A stretch of 64,000 nt of DNA from Nakamurella leprariae (GCF_016918035.1 NZ_JAERWK010000021.1:1-64000); one strand, 5' to 3'; positions 25,657 to 34,595 are shown, counted from the stretch's first letter. Numbers and translations are program-made. Notes: generated by a model not told the origin, from the sequence alone.

Positions 25657-26667
25657 GTGGGAGAGCTGCGCATCGGACTGACCATGGGCGGGGCCGGTGA
25701 CCTGCGCGGTCAGCTGGCGCTGGCCGCCGAGGCGGAGCGACGCGGCTTCGACCTGATCACCGCGGGCGACTCGAGTTCCGACGTGTTCACCATGCTCGGA
25801 GCGCTGGCCCACGGGACCGCGCGGATCGGGCTGGTCGCCAACATCGCCGGCTGGACCCGCACGCCCGCGACGACGGCGCACGCCGCGACCACCATCAGCA
25901 ACCTGTCCGGTGGGCGGTTCACCCTCGGTCTCGGCCCCACCCCCAAGGCATGGGTCGAGGGCTGGCACGGCATGGCCTTCGACCCGGTCGTCCCCCGGAT
26001 GCGCGAGTACGTCACCGCGGTGCGGGCCTGCCTCGCCGCCACGCCGGACGCGCCGACCGCCGTCGACGGCCGCTACTACCCGACCCACGGCTACACCAAT
26101 TGGGGCGTCGACGCGCCTCCCGTGCCGGTGGCCCTCGGTGTCACCCTGCCGCGGATGACCGAGCTGGCCGGCGAGGTGTGCGACGGCGCCATGCTCAACT
26201 CGATCGTCCCGTTCGAGACGATCGGCTCAGCGGTCCGGGACCGGCTGGACCAGGGGCGCGCGCGAGCCGGCCGGACCGGTGAGCCGTTCGACGTCGGCAT
26301 CCTGCGGTTCGTCGGCGTGCACGACGACCGGGCCACCGCCTACGACCTGTGCCGGGCTCAGATCGCCTTCTACTTCCCCATCCCCTACTTCACCACGGTG
26401 CTGCAGGGTCTGGGCTTCGAGGCCGAGCTGGCCGCCGGCACCGCCGCGGCCGCGACCGGCGACCGGGCCGCCGCGGTGGCCGCGGTCAGCGACCGGCTGG
26501 TCGACGCGCTGGGCATCGCCGGGACGCCGGGCGAAGCGCGCGAGCGGCTGCAGGCCTACGCCGGCCTGGTCGACTGGGTCGCGCTCGCGGGCACCCTCGA
26601 CCTCCCGCACGACCAGGCGAACGCCCACCTGGGCCGCATCCTCGACACGTTCGGTACGGGCCGATGA
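25657..26667 (+). CDS. LLM-class flavin-dependent oxidoreductase, tandem copy 1
   Basis: The 336-residue luciferase-like protein has LAAEAERRGFDLITAGDSSSD, GTARIGLVANIAGWTRTPAT, GRFTLGLGPTPKAWVEGWHG, PRMREYVTAVRACLAA and, near the end, DALGIAGTPGEARERL. LLM-class enzymes use F420 or FMN; the sequence does not settle which. It is followed 32 bases later by a paralogue of the same length and nearly the same sequence. The GTG at 25657 has GGAG upstream. Confidence 0.85.
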   Translation: MGELRIGLTMGGAGDLRGQLALAAEAERRGFDLITAGDSSSDVFTMLGALAHGTARIGLVANIAGWTRTPATTAHAATTISNLSGGRFTLGLGPTPKAWVEGWHGMAFDPVVPRMREYVTAVRACLAATPDAPTAVDGRYYPTHGYTNWGVDAPPVPVALGVTLPRMTELAGEVCDGAMLNSIVPFETIGSAVRDRLDQGRARAGRTGEPFDVGILRFVGVHDDRATAYDLCRAQIAFYFPIPYFTTVLQGLGFEAELAAGTAAAATGDRAAAVAAVSDRLVDALGIAGTPGEARERLQAYAGLVDWVALAGTLDLPHDQANAHLGRILDTFGTGR

Positions 26668-26699
26668 GCCGGCGTCCCAACGCCACGACAGGAGCGAGC

Positions 26700-27710
26700 A
26701 TGTCCGACGATCTCCGGGTCGGTGTCAGTGTGGGTGGGTCCGGCTCGTTCCGGGACCACGTCGTGCTGGCCCAGCAGGCCGAGCGACGCGGCTTCGACCT
26801 GATCACCACCGGTGACAACGGCGCCGAGACCTTCGCCCTGCTCGGCGCCCTCGCCGTGGCCACCGAACGGGTCGAGCTGATCGCCAGCATCGCCGGGTGG
26901 ACCCGGACCCCGGCCACCATGGCTCACGCCGCGGCCACGGTCAGCGCCCTGTCCGACGGACGCTTCACCCTCGGCCTCGGGCCGACGCCCAAGGCGTGGG
27001 TGGAGGGGTGGCACGGCATGGAGTTCGATCCCGTGCTGCCGCGGATGAAGGAGTACGTCACGGCCGTCCGGGCCTGCCTGGCGGCGACGCCGGACGCCCC
27101 GACCGACGTCACAGGACAGTGGTTCTCGACCCACGGATACACGAACTGGGGCATGCAGGCACCCCCGACCCCGGTCGCGCTGGGCGTGACGCTGCCCCGG
27201 ATGACCGAGCTGGCCGGCGAGGTCTGCGACGGGGTGATGCTCAATTCGATCGTGCCGTTCGAGGCCGTCAACACCGCGACCCGGGACCGTCTGGACACCG
27301 GGCGGTCCCGCGGACCGCTGGCCGACCGGCCGCTCCGGGTGGGCATCGGCCGGTTCGCCGGGGTCGACGACGACCGGGATCGCGCCTACGACCTGTGCCG
27401 CGCGCAGATCGCGTTCTACTTCCAGATCCCGTACTTCGCGACGGTGCTCGAGCCGTACGGCTTCGAGGCCGAGGTGGCCGCGGGGACGGCCGCGGCGGCC
27501 GCCGGGGACCAGCAGGCGATGGTGGCCGCGGTGAGCGACCGCCTGGTCGACGCCCTCGGGGTGGCCGGGACTCCCGCGGAGGCGCGGGAACGCTTGCAGG
27601 CCTACGCCGGTCAGGTCGACTGGGTGGTGCTGGCCGGCACCATGAACCTGCCGGCCGAGATGGGCCGGGCCCACACCGCCAGGATCCTGGAGGTCTTCGG
27701 ACGCTCCTGA
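26700..27710 (+). CDS. LLM-class flavin-dependent oxidoreductase, tandem copy 2
   Basis: This 336-residue paralogue of the preceding gene shares long identical runs such as LGLGPTPKAWVEGWHGM, FDP and TLPRMTELAGEVCDG. Differences cluster near the N-terminal active-site rim (TGDNGAETFALL against AGDSSSDVFTML) and in the loop after VRDRLD. That fits duplication followed by a shift in substrate range. ACAGGAGCGAGC precedes the ATG. The two genes clearly form one operon. Confidence 0.87.
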   Translation: MSDDLRVGVSVGGSGSFRDHVVLAQQAERRGFDLITTGDNGAETFALLGALAVATERVELIASIAGWTRTPATMAHAAATVSALSDGRFTLGLGPTPKAWVEGWHGMEFDPVLPRMKEYVTAVRACLAATPDAPTDVTGQWFSTHGYTNWGMQAPPTPVALGVTLPRMTELAGEVCDGVMLNSIVPFEAVNTATRDRLDTGRSRGPLADRPLRVGIGRFAGVDDDRDRAYDLCRAQIAFYFQIPYFATVLEPYGFEAEVAAGTAAAAAGDQQAMVAAVSDRLVDALGVAGTPAEARERLQAYAGQVDWVVLAGTMNLPAEMGRAHTARILEVFGRS

Positions 27711-27748
27711 TCCGGCGGGGCGGGCCCGGCCGGCGGCGCCACCCGCGG

Positions 27749-28870
27749 TCAGGACGAGGCGGACAGCACCCGGGCCGCGTCCCGCTCGGCGGCGGTGTTC
27801 CTCTCGCCGGCCCGCGACCCACGCAGCTTGGCCTGGATGTGCTCGCCGACAGTGATGGGAGGGAAGCCGGTCTCGCCCGCGGCCAGACAGGACGGGATGG
27901 TCTCGATCACCGCGTCGATGTCCCCGTCGTGGAAGAAGGCGGCGGACCGGCGGCGCCGGATGGTGCCGTCCACGATCGGCGGCTTGACCCGGTGCAACGT
28001 CGACATCCATCGCTCGTTGGTCCACCGGGCGGTGAGGTCGCCGAGGTTGATGAGCAGCGCACCGTCGGCCGGCATGACGTCGTGCCAGACTCCCGCGGTG
28101 TCCAGCACCTGGAGCCCGGCGACCTGATCGGCCCACAGCACGGTGACGATGCCGTAGTCGGTGTGCTCGCCCATCCCGGTGAGATCGCCGTCCAGGTGGA
28201 TGGTCCCGGGCGGCAGCGCGTAGTTGTTCATCCGCAGCACGTCGAGCGAGTGGCCGGTCCGGGCCGCGAAGAAGTCGGCCGGCAGGCCCAGCGCGTCGGC
28301 GAACACCCGGGTCAGGGTGCGCGCCACCCGGGCCGCCTCGGCGAAGTAGGCCTGCACCGCGGCCCGGTACCGCTCGGCGTCGAGACCGGGAGCGTCCGCG
28401 GGCCAGGTGTTCTCGGCGTAGTCGGACTCCGACCCGGCCGGCAGCTGGACGCCCGGATAGGCCGAGGCCCCGGCGCCGACGTTGAACGCCTCGAAGAAGT
28501 CGTTCATCCGGGAGGCCGCCTCGACCCCGAGTGACAGGCTCAGCGACTCGCTCTTGGGCGGGGCGTACCCGCGGTTGATCTCCGGCGGGGTCCGGTAGGC
28601 CTTCTTGGCCTCCAGGTCGAGGGCGAAGAAGGCATCCATGGCCTCGGCCAGGCCCGCCGTGATCGCGTCAGGGACGCCGTGGCCGACGATCTGCACGAAC
28701 CCGACGGTGCGGCAGGCCTCGTCCATGGCGGCCGCCACGGCGGCCCGGGCGGCTGCACCGTCAGCGCCGTCGACCGTGCCGTCGGGCGCGTCGGTGACGT
28801 AGGCGGAGATGTCCACGGTGGGCACCGAGAAGGGAGCGCCGGAACGGTTCTCGAGGGAGGTGGTCGACAT
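27749..28870 (-). CDS. 2-oxoglutarate/Fe(II) dioxygenase, isopenicillin N synthase family
   Basis: The 373-residue protein has the N-terminal DIOX_N part (VGFVQIVGHGVP, FFALDLEAKKAY) and the catalytic 2OG-Fe(II) domain. Iron ligands are His and Asp in GEHTDYG and His in STLHRVKPP, and RRRSAAFF carries the arginine that binds 2-oxoglutarate. It is a soluble oxygenase that hydroxylates or cleaves a small substrate. AGGAGTTCCC precedes the ATG. It converges on the LLM genes, and its upstream region carries a palindrome shared with a divergent lipoprotein and XRE-cupin gene. Confidence 0.87.
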   Translation of the reverse strand: MSTTSLENRSGAPFSVPTVDISAYVTDAPDGTVDGADGAAARAAVAAAMDEACRTVGFVQIVGHGVPDAITAGLAEAMDAFFALDLEAKKAYRTPPEINRGYAPPKSESLSLSLGVEAASRMNDFFEAFNVGAGASAYPGVQLPAGSESDYAENTWPADAPGLDAERYRAAVQAYFAEAARVARTLTRVFADALGLPADFFAARTGHSLDVLRMNNYALPPGTIHLDGDLTGMGEHTDYGIVTVLWADQVAGLQVLDTAGVWHDVMPADGALLINLGDLTARWTNERWMSTLHRVKPPIVDGTIRRRRSAAFFHDGDIDAVIETIPSCLAAGETGFPPITVGEHIQAKLRGSRAGERNTAAERDAARVLSASS

Positions 28871-28948
28871 GGGAACTCCTGCGGCAGCGACCGGCCCGGG
28901 GTCGCGTGCCGTTCGACGCCCCACCCCGGGGAGCACCGTCACCGGTGC

Positions 28949-28967
28949 TGATAAGCAGTGTCTATCA
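28949..28967. promoter_or_regulatory. Palindromic operator between dioxygenase and lipoprotein/regulator genes
   Basis: TGATAAGCAGTGTCTATCA has outer arms TGATA/TATCA and inner CA/TG pairs, mismatched only at two positions. It stands out by low GC content in a very GC-rich setting. The XRE-cupin regulator 0.4 kb away is the obvious candidate to bind it (inference). Confidence 0.55.
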
Positions 28968-29296
28968 CCCGATGGTCTCTGGCAAGACTGCGGCTCGGCC
29001 GAGCCCGTGGCCACCGCACCCGCACCCGCACCTGGATCACCGCGGTGGTGCTGGCCGGCAGCCTGACGGTGAGCGCCTGCGGCGCGGCCACCACCGCGGC
29101 GCCGATCGGCGCCACCCTGGCTCGGCCGGCGCGGACGTCGCCGGCGTCAGCACCTCCGGCCGGGGCGACGCACATCATCGACCGCGACCCGAGCAACGAC
29201 GACGCGGGCAGCGCGACCCAGCAGGAGGCCTCCGGCATGAGCGGCGGCCCCGGCGGGTCCGGTGGTCCGGGCGGCACCCCACCCACCGCCGGCTGA
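28958..29296 (+). CDS. Putative small lipoprotein
   Basis: This 112-residue frame has a basic N-terminus, a hydrophobic stretch and a lipobox-like SACG (TVSAC), followed by an Ala/Pro/Gly-rich disordered tail ending in GGSGGPGG. That is the shape of a short secreted lipoprotein. The only start in frame is a GTG inside the palindrome at 28949-28967, so the mRNA would be leaderless or the start is wrong. It precedes the XRE-cupin gene by 82 bases. No family recognised. Confidence 0.5.
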   Translation: MSITRWSLARLRLGRARGHRTRTRTWITAVVLAGSLTVSACGAATTAAPIGATLARPARTSPASAPPAGATHIIDRDPSNDDAGSATQQEASGMSGGPGGSGGPGGTPPTAG

Positions 29297-29378
29297 CCGC
29301 CGGGCACGCGACCGTTCAGTAGGGTCGGCCGCACCGTGGGCCGTCTGGAGTTCTCGGCACCGATCCGGGAGGAAGCCG

Positions 29379-30026
29379 ATGCCGCGCACCGACCGAGCCG
29401 CCGACCCGGACCTGGAACTGGCCGGCCGGATCGGCGCCCGGGTGCGCACGGTTCGGGAACAGGCCGGGCTGTCCATGCGAGCTCTGGCCGAGCGGGGCGG
29501 CGTCAGTCAGCCGTTCCTGAGCCAGCTGGAACGGGGACTGACCAGCCCGTCCATGGCCACCCTCTACCGGCTGGCCGCCGCGCTCGGGCTGCCGCCCGGC
29601 GACCTGCTGCCCGGCGCCGGCGCCGCGGAGGCCGGGCGGGTGGTCCTCACCCCGGCCGGGTCCGGACGGACGCTGGCCATCGGAGATGCGCCGGACGCCG
29701 CGCTCGGCCGGGCCCTGCTGTTGGAACCGGACGAGGCGCTCGAGGTGCTCGACTACGACATCGCCGCGGGCCAACAGGTCGGCGAATGGTTCGCCGGTCC
29801 CGGGCCCACCTGCGTGTACCTGCTCGCCGGCCGGCTGGACATCGAGTTCGACCCACCGACCACCCTGGACGGCGCCGCCGGGATGACCGACCGGCTGGTG
29901 GCGCCGGGCACCGTCCGGTTGCGCCCCGGCGACTTCCTCACCCACCCGGGCGCGGTGCCGCACCGCTGGTCCACCGTGCAGGGTGGCGCGGCCCGGGTCC
30001 TGCTCATCGCACGGCGGACCGGCTGA
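29379..30026 (+). CDS. XRE-family regulator with C-terminal cupin domain
   Basis: Residues 20-75 form an XRE helix-turn-helix: RVRTVREQAGLSMRALAERGGVSQPFLSQLERG, TSPSMATLYRLAAAL. A cupin_2 sensor domain follows (VLDYDIAAGQQVGEWFAGP, YLLAGRLDIEFD, RPGDFLTHPGAVPHRW). Regulators of this build sense small metabolites through the cupin and often control catabolic genes next to them. Here the likely targets are the dioxygenase and flavin monooxygenases. CGGGAGGAAGCCG precedes the ATG. Confidence 0.9.
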   Translation: MPRTDRAADPDLELAGRIGARVRTVREQAGLSMRALAERGGVSQPFLSQLERGLTSPSMATLYRLAAALGLPPGDLLPGAGAAEAGRVVLTPAGSGRTLAIGDAPDAALGRALLLEPDEALEVLDYDIAAGQQVGEWFAGPGPTCVYLLAGRLDIEFDPPTTLDGAAGMTDRLVAPGTVRLRPGDFLTHPGAVPHRWSTVQGGAARVLLIARRTG

Positions 30027-30068
30027 GCTCCCGCCGATCCGCCGCCCATCGGGGTCGGCGGGCGGTCG

Positions 30069-31013
30069 TCAGCCCTCGCCCACCAGCACCACGGCCTTGC
30101 CGGACAACCCGCCGGCGGCGGCGTCCGTGTGCAGCGCGGCCAGTTCGGCGAGCGGCACCCGGCGCGCGACGTCGATCCGCAACTCACCGGCGTCGACCAG
30201 GGTGACCAGCTGCGCCAACTGTCCGGCGTCACTGCGCACGAACAGGTCGACCCCGCGGACGCCGCGGGCGTCGTCGCCCGGAGCCGGCATCCACACCGTC
30301 GTGTTGACCAGCACCCCGCCGTCCTCGATCAGCCCCACCAGCCCGGCCAGGTCGTCCGGAGCCACCGGCGCGAGATTGACCACCAGGTCGACGGGGCCGG
30401 TGACCGCCGAGGCGACCACGGTGCTGGTGTGGTCGATCACCTCGACGGCCCCGGCGGCGCGCACCCGCGCCGCACTGCGCGGACCGGCCGTGGCGATCAC
30501 GTGCGCCCCGGCCCGATGGGCCAGCTGGACGGCGTACCCGCCGACGGCCCCGCCCGCCCCGTTGATGAGCACCCGCTGCCCGGCGACCAGCTGCCCCTGG
30601 TCGAACAGCGCCTGCCACGCCGTCAGCCCGACCACCGGGAGGGCGGCTGCGTCGGCCAGCGGGAGGCTCATCGGGGCCGCGACCAGGACGCCGGCCGGGG
30701 CGATCACGAACTCGGCGGCCGCCCCGTCGCCGACCATCGGCAGGAAACCGATCACCCGATCCCCCACCGCGACCGCCTCGACGCCCTCGCCCACCGCGTC
30801 GACCGTGCCCGCGACGTCCAGACCCGGGATGTGCGGCAGCACCACCGGGATCGGACCCTGCATGGACCCGGCCCGGATGGTGCCGTCGACCGAGTTGAAC
30901 GACGTGCCCGCCACCCGGATCCGCACCTCGCCCGGACCGGGTTCCGGCAACGCGACGTCCTCCAACCGCAGGACGTCCGGAGTGCCGAACTCGTGGAACC
31001 GCATTGCCTGCAT
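30069..31013 (-). CDS. Zinc-independent quinone oxidoreductase-like (MDR) protein
   Basis: The 314-residue medium-chain dehydrogenase/reductase has MRFHEFGTPDVLRLEDV, PHIPGLDVAGTVDAVG, GLTAWQALFDQGQL and the NADPH-binding loop INGAGGAVGGYAVQLA. Zinc ligands of alcohol dehydrogenases are absent, as in quinone oxidoreductases. It probably reduces quinones or enones with NADPH, a detoxification role. The ATG at 31013 has AGGCGAAGGCC upstream. It is divergent from a MarR regulator with two palindromic operators between them. Confidence 0.88.
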   Translation of the reverse strand: MQAMRFHEFGTPDVLRLEDVALPEPGPGEVRIRVAGTSFNSVDGTIRAGSMQGPIPVVLPHIPGLDVAGTVDAVGEGVEAVAVGDRVIGFLPMVGDGAAAEFVIAPAGVLVAAPMSLPLADAAALPVVGLTAWQALFDQGQLVAGQRVLINGAGGAVGGYAVQLAHRAGAHVIATAGPRSAARVRAAGAVEVIDHTSTVVASAVTGPVDLVVNLAPVAPDDLAGLVGLIEDGGVLVNTTVWMPAPGDDARGVRGVDLFVRSDAGQLAQLVTLVDAGELRIDVARRVPLAELAALHTDAAAGGLSGKAVVLVGEG

Positions 31014-31038
31014 GGCCTTCGCCTCTCTCGTGCCCGAT

Positions 31039-31058
31039 GTGCTTCGAACTCGAAGCAC
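31039..31058. promoter_or_regulatory. MarR operator 1 (perfect palindrome)
   Basis: GTGCTTCGAACTCGAAGCAC is a perfect 9-bp inverted repeat with a two-base centre. It lies eight bases downstream of the -10 (TACGGT, 31066-31071) of the leftward quinone-reductase promoter, so a bound repressor would block early elongation. Confidence 0.75.
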
Positions 31059-31065
31059 TTCGTCG

Positions 31066-31101
31066 ACCGTAGCATTGCTTTGAATTCGCAGCAAGTAGGA
31101 T
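31066..31101. promoter_or_regulatory. Overlapping divergent promoters with MarR operator 2
   Basis: Leftward: -35 TTGCTG (31094-31089), 17-base spacer, -10 TACGGT (31071-31066). Rightward: -10 TAGGAT (31096-31101), eight bases before the marR ATG, which implies a leaderless mRNA. The near-perfect palindrome TTGCTTTGAATTCGCAGCAA (31075-31094) occupies both, so one site could control both genes. Confidence 0.65.
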
Positions 31102-31108
31102 CGGAACC

Positions 31109-31618
31109 ATGTCCGAACCGCTGCTCGACCGGGATCAGCTCGGCGCCTACTTCGCCCTCATCGAGGTGGCCGGCCTGCTGCGGCACGCGGTCGAGCATCA
31201 GCTCCGGGACGCCGGCGACCTGAGCTACGTGCAGTTCCAGCTGCTGGCCACCCTCGGCGACCAGCCCACGGGCAGCGCGCGGATGACCGACCTGGCCGAC
31301 GGCGTCGTCTACAGCCGCAGCGGCCTGACCTACCAGGCCGGGCTGCTCGAGCAGGCCGGCCTGGTCACCCGGGGACCCTCGGCCGAGGACGAGCGGGTGG
31401 TCACGGTGAGCATCACCGACGCCGGCCGGACGCTGCTGGCCCAGGTGCTGCCCGGCCACGCCGAACTGGTCCGGGACCTGCTGTTCGAGCCGCTGTCCGG
31501 TCAGGACGTCCGCACCCTCGCCGGGCTGCTGACCCCCGTGCGCGATCACATGCGGGCGGCCCCGCCACGCTCCGCCGCCCCGCGTCGCCGGCGCAGCGCG
31601 CGATCGGAGCCCAGCTGA
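31109..31618 (+). CDS. MarR-family transcriptional regulator
   Basis: The 169-residue protein is a winged helix-turn-helix of the MarR type: VQFQLLATLGDQP, RMTDLADGVVYSRSGLTYQAGLLEQAGLV and the wing GPSAEDERVVTVSITDAG. The C-terminus is a basic tail (PRRRRSARSEPS). It is divergent from the quinone-reductase gene, and two palindromes lie between them, so it most likely represses both genes until an electrophile or phenolic ligand binds. Confidence 0.92.
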   Translation: MSEPLLDRDQLGAYFALIEVAGLLRHAVEHQLRDAGDLSYVQFQLLATLGDQPTGSARMTDLADGVVYSRSGLTYQAGLLEQAGLVTRGPSAEDERVVTVSITDAGRTLLAQVLPGHAELVRDLLFEPLSGQDVRTLAGLLTPVRDHMRAAPPRSAAPRRRRSARSEPS

Positions 31619-31709
31619 GCCGTGGCATGATCGCCCGCGGCCCGGGTCCACGGGGCAGGCGCATCGGCGCGCATGCCTGATCTCGATCGGGGCCGGCGAG
31701 GGAGCGGAC

Positions 31710-32330
31710 ATGCAACGACGTCAATGGCCGGTCGGGCTCCTGCTCGCGACCGGTCTGGTCCTCGCCGGTTGCGGCTCCGACACCGCCGACGAGCCGACCG
31801 GCGGACCCTCGTCCGGTGCGGCGACCAGCGTGCCGACGACCCGGACCCTCGACGGCGGCGCCGAGCTGGACGACCAGACGACCACCTGGTTCGCGACGTT
31901 CTGCTCGGGCGTCTCGGAGTTCCAGACCGCGCTCGGCTCGATGAATGCGGACACACCCGCCGAGGCCGGCCAGGGCATGGCGCAGACCGGTCAGCAGCTC
32001 ACGGAACTCGGAGAGCGGCTGGCCGACACCCCGCCGCCGACGTTCGACGGCGGCGCCGACTACGCCGCGCAGACCGCGACGGGGTTCCAGGAGCTCGGGC
32101 CCGCACTCACCCGGCTGGGACAGCAGGCCGGCGAGCTCGACCCGGACGACGAGGCGGCCGCGCAGGCCTGGGCCGCGCAGGTCGACCGGGAACTGACGCC
32201 GCTCGCGTCGTCCATGCAAGGGCTCGACGGCATCGACATGGCGCCGGACACCGAACAGGCGCTGCTGCGCATCCCGGAGTGCGCGGCGCTGTCCAACGCG
32301 GCCGACCCGCGCACCGCGCCCACCTCCTGA
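31710..32330 (+). CDS. Hypothetical lipoprotein
   Basis: The 206-residue protein has a clear lipoprotein signal (MQRRQWPVGLLLATGLVLAGC, Cys at 21). A Thr/Ser-rich linker follows, then an Ala/Gln-rich helical domain (FATFCSGVSEFQTALGSM, GLDGIDMAPDTEQALLRIPECAAL) with two cysteines that could form a disulfide. Such small helical lipoproteins are common in actinobacteria and their function is unknown. It converges on the permease gene six bases away. Confidence 0.75.
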   Translation: MQRRQWPVGLLLATGLVLAGCGSDTADEPTGGPSSGAATSVPTTRTLDGGAELDDQTTTWFATFCSGVSEFQTALGSMNADTPAEAGQGMAQTGQQLTELGERLADTPPPTFDGGADYAAQTATGFQELGPALTRLGQQAGELDPDDEAAAQAWAAQVDRELTPLASSMQGLDGIDMAPDTEQALLRIPECAALSNAADPRTAPTS

Positions 32331-32336
32331 CGCCGG

Positions 32337-33857
32337 TCAGCCGTCGGTCGGCGGCGGGACGGCAGCCGACCGCTGCGCGGCGATGGCCAGCACCCGCTCC
32401 CGGCACAGCCGCCATCCGACGGCCAACGCCGGCACGATGATCACCAGCGACGCGACGGTCCACGTCCCCACCGGGAAGTCGAACCCGATGAGCACCAGCA
32501 CCCCGGCCAGGAAGACCAGCGTCAGGTACGAGGTGAACGGCGCCCCGAACAGCCGGAACGACGGCCGCTCCACCAGTCCCCGTCGGGCCCACTGCTGCAG
32601 CCGGATCTGACACAGCACGATGGTCGCCCACGTCGACAGGATGCCGAGACAGGCGATGTTCAGTACGATCTCGAAGGCGTCCTCCGGCACGACGACGTTG
32701 AGTCCGACTCCCAGCAGGGTGACAGTGGCGGTGATGAGGATGCCGCCGTACGGCACCCCGGCCCGGCTCATCCGGGACGCGAACGCCGGCGCCGACCCGT
32801 TCACCGACATCGAGTGCAGGATGCGCCCGGTCGAGTACAGCCCGGCGTTCAGCGATGACAGCGCAGCCGTGAGCACGACGAGGTCCATCACGGCGTCGAT
32901 GCCCTGCACGCCGATGGAGCTGAAGAAGGTGACGAACGGCGACTCGCCGGCCTGGTAGGCGGTGTACGGCAGCAGCAACGCCAGCAGCAGCACGGACCCG
33001 AAGTAGAACACCGCGATCCGCAGCACCACCGTGTTGATCGCCTTGGGGATGACCTTCCGCGGCTCAGGGGTCTCGCCGGCGGCGATGCCGATCAGCTCGA
33101 TCGCCGCGTAGGCGAACATGACGCCCTGGATGATGACGATGGCGGGCAGCAGGCCGTTCGGCAGCCAGCCGCCGTGGTCGGCGATGAGCGAGAACCCGGT
33201 GGGTTGCCCGTCGACGGGCGTGCCGAACACCACGAACAGCACCCCGACGACCAGGAACAGCACCAGCGCGGTCACCTTGATGAGCGCGAACCAGAACTCC
33301 AGCTCGCCGAACACCTTGACCGACAGCAGGTTCACGCCGAGCACCAGGACGAGCGCGCCGAGTGCCCAGACCCACTGCGGCACGGCGTCCATCGGCGCCC
33401 AGTACTTCTTGAAGAAGTTGATGTACAACGCGGCGGCGGTCACGTCGACGACCGAGGTCATCGCCCAGTTCAGCCAGTACATCCAGCCGGCCACGAAGGC
33501 GGCGCGCTCACCGAAGAACTCGCGGGCGTACGACACGAACGACCCGGACGAGGGCCGGTGCAGCACCAGCTCCCCCATCGCCCGCAGCACCAGGAACGCG
33601 AAGAACCCGCAGATCAGGTAGATGAACGCGAGCGCCGGGCCGGCCTGGTTGAGCCGCCCGCCGGCGCCCATGAACAGACCGGTTCCGATGGCGCCGCCGA
33701 TCGCGATCATCTGGATCTGCCGCGGCTTGAGGCTCTTGTGGAACCCGGCGTCCTCGCCGGCCAGGGCGGTGGTCGCAGGAGTGGCCGCCGGGTCGACGGC
33801 CGGGCCCCGGCCTGGCGGCGCGGTCGCCGATGCCCGCGAAGTGTCCTCGGTCGTCAC
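32337..33857 (-). CDS. APC-family amino acid permease (AnsP/GabP-like)
   Basis: The 506-residue protein has 12 predicted membrane helices behind a disordered 40-residue N-terminus. [27 protein letters not shown] is the conserved first helix of the amino-acid transporter family, followed by [22 protein letters not shown] and [16 protein letters not shown]. The pattern is that of proton symporters for asparagine, GABA or related amino acids; specificity cannot be told. GTG 33857 has GGGGAGCC upstream. Confidence 0.88.
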   Translation of the reverse strand: MTTEDTSRASATAPPGRGPAVDPAATPATTALAGEDAGFHKSLKPRQIQMIAIGGAIGTGLFMGAGGRLNQAGPALAFIYLICGFFAFLVLRAMGELVLHRPSSGSFVSYAREFFGERAAFVAGWMYWLNWAMTSVVDVTAAALYINFFKKYWAPMDAVPQWVWALGALVLVLGVNLLSVKVFGELEFWFALIKVTALVLFLVVGVLFVVFGTPVDGQPTGFSLIADHGGWLPNGLLPAIVIIQGVMFAYAAIELIGIAAGETPEPRKVIPKAINTVVLRIAVFYFGSVLLLALLLPYTAYQAGESPFVTFFSSIGVQGIDAVMDLVVLTAALSSLNAGLYSTGRILHSMSVNGSAPAFASRMSRAGVPYGGILITATVTLLGVGLNVVVPEDAFEIVLNIACLGILSTWATIVLCQIRLQQWARRGLVERPSFRLFGAPFTSYLTLVFLAGVLVLIGFDFPVGTWTVASLVIIVPALAVGWRLCRERVLAIAAQRSAAVPPPTDG

Positions 33858-34013
33858 GGCTCCCCCGATCACTGCTGCCCGCCGGCCAGCCCCCCGGCCC
33901 GGCGACCGACCACGCTCGGCCGGGCCGACGATCGGTCGGCCCAGTGTGGTCACTCAGCGCTGTCGAGACAATGCGGAGCGTGTTAACTTCCCGCGCATGC
34001 GGGGAACGACGGC

Positions 34014-34595
34014 ATGAGCTGGGACCCCTCGATGCTGCCGCGGCACGTGCTGGCCGCCGCAGTGCTGCTGCGTGACACCGCCGGGCGGGTGCTGCTGGTC
34101 GAGACGCCGTACCGGGCGGAGCCGGTGCTGCCCGGCGGCGTGGTGGAGGACGGCGAGTCCCCGGCGACCGCGGCCGGACGTGAGGTGCACGAGGAGACCG
34201 GGCTGACCATCCCGGTGGGACGGCTGCTGGTGGTGCAGGCGGTACCGGCGCGACCGGACCGCCCGGCCACGATCCAGTTCGTCTTCGCCACCCCGGCGGT
34301 CCCGGTCGACGGACCCCTGGTGCCGCAGCCCGGTGAGGTGGCCGCGCTGCGCTGGTGGACACCTGTGGACGCGGTACGACAGACCGCAGCCTGGGGCGCC
34401 GACCGGCTGGCCGCGGCCCTGCGGTGCGAAGCGGACGGATCGACCGCCTACCTGGACGGGCCGCCGGCCGACGTCGACGGGCTGATCGCCGGACTCCCCT
34501 GTGTTGTGGTCGGGTCGGCGGCCGTTCAGGTGCCGGGCGGCGGGAAGCCGGCCACCACCCGCGGGAACGGGCCGGCGGGCGTCGGCGGCGGCTGA
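34014..34595 (+). CDS. Nudix hydrolase
   Basis: The 193-residue protein contains a complete Nudix box (GGVVEDGESPATAAGREVHEETGL: GX5EX7REVXEETGL) at residues 42-65. It hydrolyses a nucleoside-diphosphate-linked compound with Mg2+; the substrate is not predictable. The last 25 residues are Gly/Pro-rich, and their DNA overlaps the 3' end of the convergent TerD-family gene by 70 bp, an unusually long convergent overlap. Confidence 0.87.
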   Translation: MSWDPSMLPRHVLAAAVLLRDTAGRVLLVETPYRAEPVLPGGVVEDGESPATAAGREVHEETGLTIPVGRLLVVQAVPARPDRPATIQFVFATPAVPVDGPLVPQPGEVAALRWWTPVDAVRQTAAWGADRLAAALRCEADGSTAYLDGPPADVDGLIAGLPCVVVGSAAVQVPGGGKPATTRGNGPAGVGGG

